The position numbers and the translations under genes are program-made. The notes under the pieces are model-generated. The model searched no databases, was not told the DNA's origin, and saw only the letters and a program-made list of their open reading frames with translations. Shown piece by piece: positions 8,362 to 17,631 of a DNA stretch of 24,777 nucleotides. Every line of letters starts with the position of its first letter. The stretch's first letter is position 1. This stretch comes from a virus. The DNA is taken from positions 1 to 24,777 of the IMG/VR virus record IMGVR_UViG_3300044237_000020. The stretch is one strand, 5' to 3'.

Positions 8362-9777
8362 ATGCCTAAAATACCTACATTTGAATCAACTGCAAGACCC
8401 ACAACAGATGTTGGAAGTGTAGCAACTGGTATACAAGTATCACCAACTTCTACTATTGCTGCAAAACTTTTACCTGCATCTGATCAATTAGCAAATTATG
8501 CAATTAAAAAAAGAGATAACGAAGAAAAGTTAATTGCAAAAAAAGCAGTATTAGAATTAAAAGCAGAATCAGATAAAATTATTGAATCACAAAAAGATAA
8601 TATTAGTGAAGATGAAGCTATTAATAATTGGAAAACAACTTTTACACCTTTAATAAATCAAAAATTATCTACTGTTAAAAATAGAAGAGTTAAAAAATTA
8701 ATTGAAAACAGTATTGATTTAGAAAACTCTGAAAGCATTTATCATTTAAAACAAAATTCTTTTAAAGCATACGAAAAAGAAAGTGCTAAAATTTATAATG
8801 ATGATATTAATGCAGATGTAGCAAAGTTTAAATCTGAAACTAATCCTGTATTAAAACAAAAATATAAAGACCAATTATATTTAAAAGCTGAATTATTTAA
8901 TGAAGAACATATGTTAGGATCTAACGATCTTAAAAAAAGAATAGAAGCTATTGATAGTGTTTTATTATTAACAGATGCTGATTCTCTTATTGGTACACCA
9001 GATGCTGTAGAAAAAATTAAACAATTAGATAAAGATATAAATGGTGCTAAATTTTTATCTGATGAAATATTTAATAATTCTATTTATAATTCTTATGTAC
9101 AAAAAATTGAATCTATTGCTGTTAAAGGTGATCCTAATGCTGACTATGAAGAAGCTGAAAGATTATTAAATGAACTAGAAAATTTTGAAAGATACAATGG
9201 TAGCAAAACTATATCTGGTAAAAGAGAAGCACAATTTGCAACATTAAAACAAAAAATATTAAGTGAAAGTATTACTCACGATACTTTTGTTAGAAAAATT
9301 GAACAAGGTAATAAATTTTTTGAATATCAAACAGAACAAAAGAAATTATTAGAAGGAACTTTTTTTAATGCTTTTGATGCTTCTTTTAATAAAGCTGTTA
9401 ATAAAGAAAGAGCAACAGAGGCTAGTTTGGAATATGATGCAAGAATAGATTTATATGTACAATCAAATCCAGACGCAACTTATAATGAACAGCAACAATA
9501 TGCTAGACAACTTAGATTAGATTTAATTGATAAATATGAAGAAGTTTCAATAGAACAAATAACAGCATTTAATTTAGAAGAAAATAAATTTAATGTAATT
9601 AGAGAAACATCTAATATAATTTCTTTATATGATCAATATAAAGCTGATCCAAGTCAAAAAAATATTTTAATAACAATGGCTAGATTAAATGGTTATGTAG
9701 ATGAGGAAGGTAAACCTCAAGTTAATAAATTTTTTAATGACTATATTAAAATTCTTAAATCAAGACAAGAAGGATAA
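8362..9777 (+). CDS. Internal virion protein C-like (T7 gp15 position)
   Basis: A 471-residue, almost entirely helical, Lys/Glu/Asn-rich protein beginning MPKIPTFESTARPTTDVGSV. It has no membrane segment and no recognisable enzyme motif. Location between the gp14-like protein and the very large following protein, and the helical repeat-like composition, agree with the gp15 class that forms the internal core and the periplasmic part of the ejection channel. It is clearly shorter than T7 gp15 (747 residues). Homology is inferred from context, not from sequence signature. Confidence 0.6.
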   Translation: MPKIPTFESTARPTTDVGSVATGIQVSPTSTIAAKLLPASDQLANYAIKKRDNEEKLIAKKAVLELKAESDKIIESQKDNISEDEAINNWKTTFTPLINQKLSTVKNRRVKKLIENSIDLENSESIYHLKQNSFKAYEKESAKIYNDDINADVAKFKSETNPVLKQKYKDQLYLKAELFNEEHMLGSNDLKKRIEAIDSVLLLTDADSLIGTPDAVEKIKQLDKDINGAKFLSDEIFNNSIYNSYVQKIESIAVKGDPNADYEEAERLLNELENFERYNGSKTISGKREAQFATLKQKILSESITHDTFVRKIEQGNKFFEYQTEQKKLLEGTFFNAFDASFNKAVNKERATEASLEYDARIDLYVQSNPDATYNEQQQYARQLRLDLIDKYEEVSIEQITAFNLEENKFNVIRETSNIISLYDQYKADPSQKNILITMARLNGYVDEEGKPQVNKFFNDYIKILKSRQEG

Positions 9778-9779
9778 TT

Positions 9780-12700
9780 ATGGCGGATGTACAGCTATCT
9801 GAAGAAGCTCTACAATTTATTAAAGAAGCTAAAAAAAATATTAATAAAGTAGAACCAGTTAATTCTGGATTAATTACTAATCCAGATGAAGAAGATTTTA
9901 ATTTTTGGAATAAAGCAGGAAGTTTAACTTTATCAGCAGCTCAAGGTGTTGTTAATGCGGTAGAAGAACAAGGTGATTTTTTAGATGAAAATATAGTTTC
10001 ATTGGGTGGATTAGAGTTTGGAGATAAAGATGGTAAATTTACATTTAAAGATTTAATACCAAAATATGTTTCTCCTAAGAAATGGAAAGAAGGAGCATAT
10101 TCTCAACAAAGAAATTTACCTGTGTTTCATAAACCAGAAGGTATTGGTGAAAATTTAACTGAAGGTGCAGCAAGATTTGTAACAGGATTTATAGGACCAT
10201 CTAAAATTTTAAAAGGTGTTGGTCTAGGTGGTAATATAGTTAAGACAGCATTAAGAGGTATATCTGCTGGAGCTGTAGCTGATCTTACTGTGTTTGATCC
10301 TAATGAAGGTAGACTAGCAGATATGCTAGTTGAGTTTGATTCTCCTGTATTAAATAATGCAGTTACTCAATACTTAGCTACAGACGAAGATGATACTGAA
10401 ATGGAAGGTAGGTTAAAAAATGTACTTGAGGGGATGCTTATTGGTGGACCACTTGAAATATTGTTTGGTGTCAAAGCATTTAAAAAAGCTAAAAAAACTA
10501 AAGACATAGCAGAGAAAGAAAAAATTTATAAAGAAACTGGTGAAGCTATTGATGGTTTAAAGAAAAAGAAAAAAAATAAAAAAGTATTAACTAAAATTGT
10601 AGAAGATAATAAAGCTATTAATACTAAAGAATATATAAAAAAAATAAACATTGGTGAAAAAGAAGCTAAGAAACAAACTGAATCTTTTATTAAAAGAATA
10701 TTAAATACTAAATCATTTTTAAATTCTGCTGAAGTTTTAAAAACAATAGATGATGTATCTGAAAGATTTGATGATGTAACAAAAGATTATTTAGAAAATG
10801 ATGTATTAAAAAATCAAACAGCAGAAGAACTTGCAACATTATTATCAAGAAATAAAGAAGAAGTTTTAAAAGCATTACCTAAAGAAGCTGCTGCCGCAAA
10901 AAATGCTACAGTTAGAATGTTAGCATCTAAACAAGTATTACAAGAACTTGCATTTACTTTAAAAGAAACTTCTGAACAATATGTTAAAAAATTTGGCAGA
11001 GATACTAAAGCATGGACTAAACAAGCAAAAGAAGATGTGGCTTTGCAAAGTGAAATAATTAGAAAAACAGTTATTGCTCTTAAAGATCAAATAAGAGGTG
11101 CAGCTAGAACTACTCAAGCAGGTAGAATAAAAGTTGCTAGATCAGAAGGTAAAGTTTTAGATATAGAAAAAATGGTAGATATTATTCAAAACTTTAGAGG
11201 AGACTCTACAACAATAGCAAACTTAATTAAAGATGCACCATTAGAAGAAGTAATTAATTCTGTTGCTAAAACAAGATACCAAAGAACAATAGAAGCATTT
11301 AACTCACTTTATATTAACTCATTATTGTCTGGTGTATTTACACAAGCTATCAACATGAAGTCTGGTATTTATGAAGCATTTATTAGACCATTAGAACAAA
11401 TTGGTGGTGGTCTTGCGAGAGCAGATGTTAGATCAATAAGATTAGGTTTTGCTCAATATCAAGGAATGATGATGAGTTTTGGAGATACTATAAAAGCTAC
11501 AGGACTAGCTTTAAAACAAGGTGATGCAATACTTGATCCTCTTGCTAGAACTCAAGATAACTTAGAAATTGTAGGTGGTAAAGCAGTAAGACCTATTAGT
11601 GGTGCTAATTTAGGTTTTGATGGAGCTGCTGGAACTGCAATAGATTGGATAGGTAATGTTATAGAATTACCATCAAGACTTTTAATGACAGGTGATGAAC
11701 TTTTAAAACAAATGAATTATAGAGGTAGATTGTTTACTAATGCTTTAGATAATACTATGGAAAGAGGTTTATCAATAAGTTCTAAAGAAGGTAAAGAAAA
11801 TATTAAAAGAATTTTTGATGAAGGTTTTGATAAAAATGGATCAGCAAATACAAAAGATAACAGTATTAATACAAAAACTTTAGACTATGCAAGAGAAGCA
11901 ACTTATACAAATTCTTTAAAAGGTGGTTCTTATTTAGATTGGGGTAGTAAAATACAAACATTTTTAAATAATTCACCTGAATTTAGATTTATGGCTCCCT
12001 TTATAAGAACACCTACAAACCTTTGGAGACATTTTGGAAATCGTATTCCTGGATTTGGTTTACTTACAAAACAAAATAGAAATTTATGGAATAGTGGAGA
12101 TAGAAGAGCAAGAGCTGAAGTTATAGGTAGACAATTTATGGGTATGGCTTATGCAGGTTATGGATTACATTTAGCAACAGAAGATATTGCAGATAAAGAT
12201 GGTAAATTATATCCTAAAATAACAGGTAATGGACCATCTAATTTTCAAGTTAAAAAAACATGGTTATCAATGGGTTGGCAACCTTACTCTATTGCACAAA
12301 AAAATGAAGATGGAAGTATAACCTACAAACAATATAATAGAATGGATCCTCGTTTTTACATACTTGGAATTGTTGCAGATTTAAAAGAAAATTTAATTAA
12401 TATTAATGATCAACAAAAAGAAGATATATTTAGTTCAGCAGCTTTAACTGTATTTAGAAACGCATCTAATAAAACTTATTTAAGAGGTTTATCTGATGCT
12501 ATGGAACTTATTGCTAATCCTACTGAAAATAGTTTTTCTAAATTTTTTGGTGGAGTAGTAGGAAATGCTATACCTTATGCTTCATTAAGAAATCAAGGTA
12601 TACCAGGAATATTAGATCCAGAAACAGAATCATACGAAACAAGAGGATTTTTAGATAGAATTATAGCAAGGTCTGGATTAGGTGAAAAATATTTAGAACC

Positions 12701-13259
12701 TAGAAGAGACATATTAACAGGTGAACCTATAGAAAAAACACCAAGTAGTTTATATTTAAATCCAGATGGTGTAGCATCATTTTCTTTTTGGTTTCAAGGA
12801 CCTAGCTTAGTAGGTAGAAAAATAGATGTTAAAAATAACCCAGTTGCATTTGAGATTGCTAGACTTAGAGTTCCTCTTGGAGAACCACAAAAAATAAAAT
12901 ATAAGACAGTAGATTTAACTGAATATAAAAAAGGTGATCAATCTGCTTATGATTATATGATGGAAAATATAGGTAAAGTTAAAATAGAAGGTAAAACATT
13001 AACAGAATACTTACAAAAAACATTTGATTCAAATAATTATCAAAGTTTACAAGAAGGAAATACTGAAAATGATGGTGGTAAAGAAGTATATATTAAAAAA
13101 ATATTTAAAGGATTTAAAGATAAAGCATATTATGAAATGCTTAAAGAATATCCTGAAGTTAAGGATGCAATAGAAGCTGCTCAAATTAAAAAATATGGCT
13201 TATTAAAAAGAAAAAAAGGAGATGAAACAGAAGAAATAAATGTACTATTACCACAATAA
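9780..13259 (+). CDS. Large internal virion protein D-like (T7 gp16 position), 1159 aa
   Basis: The largest gene in the window. The N-terminal third contains hydrophobic glycine-rich stretches (about residues 133-170 and 210-230) that may contact membrane, then a Lys-rich hinge (GLKKKKKNKK near 260), long helices, and a C-terminal half with conserved-looking segments such as FRFMAPFIRTPTNLWRHFGN and WLSMGWQPYSIA. T7 gp16 ejects DNA and carries an N-terminal lytic transglycosylase; no such catalytic motif is visible here, so wall cutting must be done elsewhere or not at all. AAGGA ribosome site before the ATG. The assignment is by size and position and by resemblance to marine podovirus internal core proteins. 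Confidence 0.7.
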   Translation: MADVQLSEEALQFIKEAKKNINKVEPVNSGLITNPDEEDFNFWNKAGSLTLSAAQGVVNAVEEQGDFLDENIVSLGGLEFGDKDGKFTFKDLIPKYVSPKKWKEGAYSQQRNLPVFHKPEGIGENLTEGAARFVTGFIGPSKILKGVGLGGNIVKTALRGISAGAVADLTVFDPNEGRLADMLVEFDSPVLNNAVTQYLATDEDDTEMEGRLKNVLEGMLIGGPLEILFGVKAFKKAKKTKDIAEKEKIYKETGEAIDGLKKKKKNKKVLTKIVEDNKAINTKEYIKKINIGEKEAKKQTESFIKRILNTKSFLNSAEVLKTIDDVSERFDDVTKDYLENDVLKNQTAEELATLLSRNKEEVLKALPKEAAAAKNATVRMLASKQVLQELAFTLKETSEQYVKKFGRDTKAWTKQAKEDVALQSEIIRKTVIALKDQIRGAARTTQAGRIKVARSEGKVLDIEKMVDIIQNFRGDSTTIANLIKDAPLEEVINSVAKTRYQRTIEAFNSLYINSLLSGVFTQAINMKSGIYEAFIRPLEQIGGGLARADVRSIRLGFAQYQGMMMSFGDTIKATGLALKQGDAILDPLARTQDNLEIVGGKAVRPISGANLGFDGAAGTAIDWIGNVIELPSRLLMTGDELLKQMNYRGRLFTNALDNTMERGLSISSKEGKENIKRIFDEGFDKNGSANTKDNSINTKTLDYAREATYTNSLKGGSYLDWGSKIQTFLNNSPEFRFMAPFIRTPTNLWRHFGNRIPGFGLLTKQNRNLWNSGDRRARAEVIGRQFMGMAYAGYGLHLATEDIADKDGKLYPKITGNGPSNFQVKKTWLSMGWQPYSIAQKNEDGSITYKQYNRMDPRFYILGIVADLKENLININDQQKEDIFSSAALTVFRNASNKTYLRGLSDAMELIANPTENSFSKFFGGVVGNAIPYASLRNQGIPGILDPETESYETRGFLDRIIARSGLGEKYLEPRRDILTGEPIEKTPSSLYLNPDGVASFSFWFQGPSLVGRKIDVKNNPVAFEIARLRVPLGEPQKIKYKTVDLTEYKKGDQSAYDYMMENIGKVKIEGKTLTEYLQKTFDSNNYQSLQEGNTENDGGKEVYIKKIFKGFKDKAYYEMLKEYPEVKDAIEAAQIKKYGLLKRKKGDETEEINVLLPQ

Positions 13260-13303
13260 TATGGTATTGCTAATTGTAACATTTAATAATATAGAGAATT
13301 AAT

Positions 13304-15172
13304 ATGACAGTATCTTCAACTACAGTAAAAAATTCCTATTCAGGTAATTCAAGCACAACAGCTTTTGCCTATACCTTTAAGATTTTTGCGGACACAGATT
13401 TACAAGTAATTATCAGATCCTCTACAGGAACTGAGACAACCAAAACTCTAACCACGCACTACACAGTATCTGGTGCTGGAGATGCGTCAGGTGGTAATGT
13501 TACATTTACATCTGGGAATACTCCTGCAACTGGTGAAACAGTTGTTATTAGAAGAGGTGTTCCGCAAACTCAGGCAATAGATTATATTGCCAATGATCCA
13601 TTCCCTGCGGAATCACATGAAGAGGGTTTGGATCGTGCAACTATGACTATCCAACAGATGCAAGAGGAGCTAGATAGATCGTTTAAAGTTTCAAGAACAA
13701 ATACAATTACATCACCAGAATTTACAGATGATGCCACAACAAGAGCATCTAAAACTTTAGGATTTGATAGTTCTGGTAATTTAACAACAGTTGCTAATTT
13801 TTTACCTGCTGGTGGAGATAGTGCTGAATTTCAATATTCAACAACAACAAGTGATGCTGATCCTGGAGCAGGAAAATTTAGATTAAACCATGCAACAATT
13901 TCTAGTGCAACTGAAATGTACATTGATGACTTAGAATACAATGGTACAGATGTTTCAGCATGGGTACAATCATGGGATGATGTTGCAGGTAATGATACTA
14001 ATAGAGGAAGAATAAGAATTTCAAAAACAAATACATTAGATACTTGGATGGTATTTAAAGTAACTGGTGCTATTACAGATGCTAGTGGTTATACAAAAGT
14101 TTCTTTAGTTTATATTGATAATGCTGGTACTTTTGCTGATGATGATAGAGTATTTGTTTCTTTTGTAGCATCTGGAGAAGATGGTGCAATACCTGGATAT
14201 TACTACAAGTTTGATACAGGTACATCTGATGCAGACCCTGGTGCTGGAGAAATAGCATTTAATAATGGAACTTACGCATCTGTTACAGCAATTTATATTG
14301 ATGATGCTGATGCAAATGGAGTAACAACTTCTGCGGATGTTTTAACTTGGGATGATTCAACATCTACAATAAAAGGTTTCTTAATGATCTATGATATTAA
14401 TGATAGATCAACTTATGCAAGATTTAAAATTACAGGTGCTTCAACAGATGCTAGTGGCTACAATAAATTAGCTGTTACACATTTAGCATCTAACAATACT
14501 TTTAGTGCTGCTGACGAATTATCAGTACACTTTACTGCAAGTGGTAGTAAAGGAGATACAGGTTCAACAGGTGCTACAGGATCAACTGGTTCTACAGGTT
14601 CTACTGGAGCAAGTGGAACTAACTCACAACTTGCAATGACTTGGAATAATTCTACTTCTGATGCTGATCCAGGTGCAGGAAAAATTGCTTTTAACAATGG
14701 AACACTATCAAGTGTTTCAATTTTATATGTAGATGATGCAGATGATGCTAGTGCAGATATATCTGGTTATGTACAATCTTGGGATGATATATCTAATACA
14801 GTTGCAAGAGGAATTGTAACTGTAACTAAAGAAGGTACACCTTCTACTTATGCAATGTTTAAAGTATCTGGTGCTGTTACAGACGCATCAGGATATACAA
14901 AAGTTCCAGTAACTCATGTTGTTAGTTCAGGGTCATTTTCAAATTTAGATGGTGTTGGAGTTCACTTTAGTTATTCTGGAGCAGATGGTTCAGATGGAGA
15001 CATGACTAGCTTTACATTAGCTGGTTCTAGTGGCTCTAGTCAAACTATCACTAATGGTAATACAGTAACAATAGCAGCAGGGTCAGGGATTACGACTACT
15101 GGTGGTTCAACAGATACAGTAACGATAGCTGTAACAGATGATCCAACAGCTCTTGCAATCGCACTCGGCTAG
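13304..15172 (+). CDS. Tail fibre protein with T7 gp17-like N-terminus
   Basis: A 622-residue protein. Residues 1-about 130 (TVKNSYSGNSSTTAFAYTFK, TVVIRRGVPQTQAIDY, EEGLDRATMTIQQMQEELDR) are the virion-anchoring domain of T7-type fibres. Then come three copies of a beta module each beginning SDADPGAG at residues 183, 308 and 452, followed by a YIDD or YVDD strand and SWDD/TWDD. Between copies two and three lies a collagen-like stretch of eight Gly-X-Y triplets (414-437). The end (FTLAGSSGSSQTITNGNTVT, then TDTVTIAV) is a motif that usually continues into more fibre, so the tip may be supplied by the following genes. No chaperone-type autocleavage domain seen. The upstream 44-base gap holds only a weak ribosome site. 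Confidence 0.88.
   Translation: MTVSSTTVKNSYSGNSSTTAFAYTFKIFADTDLQVIIRSSTGTETTKTLTTHYTVSGAGDASGGNVTFTSGNTPATGETVVIRRGVPQTQAIDYIANDPFPAESHEEGLDRATMTIQQMQEELDRSFKVSRTNTITSPEFTDDATTRASKTLGFDSSGNLTTVANFLPAGGDSAEFQYSTTTSDADPGAGKFRLNHATISSATEMYIDDLEYNGTDVSAWVQSWDDVAGNDTNRGRIRISKTNTLDTWMVFKVTGAITDASGYTKVSLVYIDNAGTFADDDRVFVSFVASGEDGAIPGYYYKFDTGTSDADPGAGEIAFNNGTYASVTAIYIDDADANGVTTSADVLTWDDSTSTIKGFLMIYDINDRSTYARFKITGASTDASGYNKLAVTHLASNNTFSAADELSVHFTASGSKGDTGSTGATGSTGSTGSTGASGTNSQLAMTWNNSTSDADPGAGKIAFNNGTLSSVSILYVDDADDASADISGYVQSWDDISNTVARGIVTVTKEGTPSTYAMFKVSGAVTDASGYTKVPVTHVVSSGSFSNLDGVGVHFSYSGADGSDGDMTSFTLAGSSGSSQTITNGNTVTIAAGSGITTTGGSTDTVTIAVTDDPTALAIALG
13850..14999 (+). repeat. Three diverged tandem copies of the SDADPGAG fibre module
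   Basis: Copies begin at 13850, 14225 and 14657 and encode similar 110-120-residue units ending in a (F/V)xxSG(E/S/A)xG turn. Spacing is 125 and then 144 residues, the extra length being the collagen-like insert. Confidence 0.85.
14543..14614 (+). repeat. Collagen-like Gly-X-Y repeat
   Basis: Eight consecutive GXY triplets (GSK GDT GST GAT GST GST GST GAS) built from near-identical nine-base units of GGT/TCA/ACA type. Such repeats make trimeric stalks in fibres and can change length by recombination. Confidence 0.85.
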
Positions 15173-15199
15173 TATATAAGGAGAAAATAGGAGATATAA

Positions 15200-15565
15200 A
15201 TGGCAAACACTTTCAAGGCAATAACTTTTGCAGCAGAACCAGCTTCGGCAGGTACACCTTATGTTATGTATACAGCAGCAGGGAGTACAACTACTGTAGT
15301 TCTTGGCTTGATACTTGCTAACATACATACAACTGCGGTAACAGCAGAAGTAGAATTAGTTTCTACAACAGCAAACAGAGGTGGTGCTAACAATGTAACT
15401 AATGGTACATCAATGTTAGTAAAAGATGTGAGCATCCCTAGCGGATCTTCACTTGAGATTTTATCTGGCTCTAAAGTTATTTTAGAAGCTGGAGACAAAA
15501 TACAAATTGATTGTTCTGTCGCTGATAAACTTTCAGGTACATTATCAGTAATGGAAATTACATAG
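15200..15565 (+). CDS. Small beta-rich virion protein, probable fibre-associated
   Basis: A 121-residue protein beginning MANTFKAITFAAEPASAGTP, with alternating beta strands and the segments GLILANIHTTAVTAEVELV, VKDVSIPSGSSLEIL and LEAGDKIQIDC. Proteins of this shape are common near fibre genes of marine cyanophages and pelagiphages and look like jelly-roll or Ig-like structural parts. Two purine-rich ribosome sites (AAGGAGAA and AGGAGAT) precede the ATG. It stands between the long fibre and the small fibre array. The role is inferred; there is no enzyme motif. Confidence 0.65.
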   Translation: MANTFKAITFAAEPASAGTPYVMYTAAGSTTTVVLGLILANIHTTAVTAEVELVSTTANRGGANNVTNGTSMLVKDVSIPSGSSLEILSGSKVILEAGDKIQIDCSVADKLSGTLSVMEIT

Positions 15566-15574
15566 GAGTTTTAA

Positions 15575-16177
15575 TTGGCTTATATTGGAAACAAACCAGC
15601 TAACAAAGCAGTAGTTGCAAGTGATCTTGATCCAGCAGTTATTACTGGTCAAACAGCTTTAGCAGTTGAGCCAGCAGACACAGATGAATTTTTAATTAGT
15701 GATGCTGGAGTTTTAAAAAGATTAGATGCTAGTTTAATTGGTGGTGGTAAAGTTTTAAAAATAGAAGAACAGACAAATAATACAAGAGCAGCTTTATCCA
15801 CTTCTACAAGTAAGGTAACTATTTTGTCAGGTACATATACCAATGTTAAAGCAAGTAGCAAAGTTATAATAAACTGTTTAATTCCATCTATTGGAAATGG
15901 TGCTGCTGCCATGAATGTAGGAATTACATGGAATGGAACTGACCATGATGGAGTTGGCTCATTTGCTTATATAGGATCTGATAGTCAAACAATGATGGTT
16001 GTTTCAAAAAGTTTTGATTGTCCAGCATCAACTGGATCAATAAATTGGGTTTTGTTTTGGGAATCTCAAAATTCTCAAAATTCTTATCCAGTTAAAGTAA
16101 TAAATCCAAACAGTACAGATGATGGCAGACTTGCTCAATGTATATCAACAATAAATTTTATGGAGTACACAACATAA
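15575..16177 (+). CDS. Small tail fibre/adhesin protein (TTG start)
   Basis: A 200-residue protein starting MAYIGNKPANKAVVASDLDP. The start is TTG at 15575 with an AGGAG site 8 bases upstream; no ATG is available near, and the same MAYIG beginning with ATG in the gene at 16462 supports this choice. Residues 24-55 (TGQTALAVEPADTDEFLISD and AGVLKRLDASLI) form a linker shared with that gene. The rest is a beta-rich domain ending in IKFMEY-like strands, with a different sequence from the later paralogues. Probably a receptor-binding tip or fibre segment. Stop overlaps the next start (TAATG). Confidence 0.75.
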   Translation: MAYIGNKPANKAVVASDLDPAVITGQTALAVEPADTDEFLISDAGVLKRLDASLIGGGKVLKIEEQTNNTRAALSTSTSKVTILSGTYTNVKASSKVIINCLIPSIGNGAAAMNVGITWNGTDHDGVGSFAYIGSDSQTMMVVSKSFDCPASTGSINWVLFWESQNSQNSYPVKVINPNSTDDGRLAQCISTINFMEYTT

Positions 16178-16458
16178 TGGCAAATTTTGACAAAGCAGCA
16201 GTATATTTTAATTCAGAAAACTTTTTAGGTTATAAAGGAAATCCACCAACTAATGAAGCTGAATATAATTTAGTTAAAAATTCTATGTTTTCTAAAAATC
16301 CTCCAGCATGGAATGAAATTGAAACTAAAATACAAGAATATATTGATAAAGAATTAACTGATGAACAAAAAGAAACAGCTAAACAAACAGGCAAAGCTAA
16401 ACTAAAAGCTGGAGAACCCTTAACAGATGCTGAAATAACAGCATTATTTGGAGATTAA
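16177..16458 (+). CDS. Small helical protein, candidate fibre-assembly partner, 93 aa
   Basis: The ATG at 16177 overlaps the preceding stop as TAATG; an upstream in-frame ATG at 16138 would overlap more and is not needed. The protein is hydrophilic and helical: an N-terminal NFDKAAVYFNSENFLGYKGN part, then a Lys/Glu helix, ending KAKLKAGEPLTDAEITALFG. A similar end (KQKLKDLGLNDDEIKALTG) is found in the 66-aa product of 17429. Being interleaved with fibre genes, it could be a chaperone for the fibre before it. Function not established. Confidence 0.62.
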   Translation: MANFDKAAVYFNSENFLGYKGNPPTNEAEYNLVKNSMFSKNPPAWNEIETKIQEYIDKELTDEQKETAKQTGKAKLKAGEPLTDAEITALFGD

Positions 16459-16461
16459 TTT

Positions 16462-17427
16462 ATGGCATATATAGGTAGAGAACCACAAATAGGAAACTTT
16501 CAAGTTTGTGATGCTATATCAGTAGTCAATGGTCAAGCTGCATACACTATGCAAGTAGGTGGTGCTAATGTTTCACCTGAAACTGCAAACCACATGATTG
16601 TATCTTTAAATGGTATTATACAAGCACCTGGAACTTCTTATACTGTAGCAGGATCTACAATTACCTTTGCTTCTAACCTTGCAACAGGTGATGTTATAAA
16701 TTTTATTCATATACTAGGATCAGTTCTTGATCTTGGTGTACCAAGCGATGGAACTGTAACAGCAGCTAAAGTTGCTAATGATTTAATTTCTGGAAAAACT
16801 GCTTTAGCAACAGCTCCAGCAGATACAGATGAGTTTTTAGTTTCGGATGCTGGAACACTTAAAAGAGTTGATTACAGTTTAATAAAAAGTGGAGGTGTAG
16901 CTCTTTTAAACACAACTTCTGTTTCATCTGGTTCAAGTTCTATTTCTATTGATGGACATTTTACCACTGATTATAAAACTTATATATTTGAATATTACGA
17001 TTTTGAAATGACATCAGGTGCAAGTGGAGAACCAAGATTAAGATTTAATTTTAGTGGTAGTGCATATACAACTGCTAATTACCGATCAATTTCAGGTGGT
17101 ACTCAAACAGCTTCAGATGGCAATGGAGCTGATACTAATTTTGCAGCATGGAATACAAATTATATATCAATGAATACTGGATATAATTATCCTGAAGATG
17201 GAGATGCTGGAGCAGTAGGAAGAATATATTTATATAATCCACTAAGCACATCTAATTATAAAACAGCAGAAGGAACAGCTAGTTATTTAAGTGCAAGTAA
17301 TGTTGTAGTTTCTCATTTTGCTGGAACTTTAGTTGCTAATTCAGGAACAGCTTGTTCAGGAATTACTCTTTATCCAAATGCTGGAACATTTGCGGCTGGA
17401 ACAATAAGACTATTAGGAGTTAAATAA
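16462..17427 (+). CDS. Tail fibre/adhesin protein, 321 aa
   Basis: Three parts can be seen: residues 1-100, an N-terminal fibre domain common in marine phages (NGQAAYTMQVGG, HMIVSLNGIIQAPGTSYTV, GSTITFASNLATGDVINFIH); residues 110-141, the linker GKTALATAPADTDEFLVSDA plus GTLKRVDYSLI shared with the 15575 product; and residues 145-321, a beta-sandwich related to the C-terminal domains of the next three fibre proteins (ISIDGHFTTDYKTYIFEYYD, then FAAGTIRLLGVK at the end). It therefore bridges both halves of the array. Likely attached to the virion through the N-terminal domain and binding the host surface through the C-terminal one. Confidence 0.82.
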   Translation: MAYIGREPQIGNFQVCDAISVVNGQAAYTMQVGGANVSPETANHMIVSLNGIIQAPGTSYTVAGSTITFASNLATGDVINFIHILGSVLDLGVPSDGTVTAAKVANDLISGKTALATAPADTDEFLVSDAGTLKRVDYSLIKSGGVALLNTTSVSSGSSSISIDGHFTTDYKTYIFEYYDFEMTSGASGEPRLRFNFSGSAYTTANYRSISGGTQTASDGNGADTNFAAWNTNYISMNTGYNYPEDGDAGAVGRIYLYNPLSTSNYKTAEGTASYLSASNVVVSHFAGTLVANSGTACSGITLYPNAGTFAAGTIRLLGVK

Positions 17428-17428
17428 T

Positions 17429-17629
17429 ATGACATTAAAAATACAAATAAATAATGAAGTAAGAGATATGACTTCTGAAGAAGAAAATCAACATAATGCT
17501 GATTTGCAACAAACAATAAAAGATAAAGAAAAAATAATTGCTAAAGAAAATGACAAAGCATCTGGCAAACAAAAGTTAAAAGATCTTGGTTTAAATGACG
17601 ATGAAATTAAAGCATTGACTGGAGCTTAA
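17429..17629 (+). CDS. Small helical protein, candidate fibre-assembly partner, 66 aa
   Basis: One base after the preceding fibre gene. The sequence starts MTLKIQINNEVRDMTSEEEN, continues as a strongly charged Lys/Glu helix and ends KDLGLNDDEIKALTGA. The RDMTSEEE start resembles the VPFTAEEEAQW start of the 19577 product, and the end resembles that of the 16177 product, so it may be a short member of a fibre-assembly chaperone group. Inferred only. Confidence 0.55.
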   Translation: MTLKIQINNEVRDMTSEEENQHNADLQQTIKDKEKIIAKENDKASGKQKLKDLGLNDDEIKALTGA

Positions 17630-17631
17630 TT

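Noticed and set aside
13267-13295. TTGCTA-17-TATAGA as a promoter for the fibre gene
   Set aside because: Both hexamers match at 4 of 6 only, and initiation would fall at the ATG itself, leaving no room for the leader; common by chance in AT-rich DNA.
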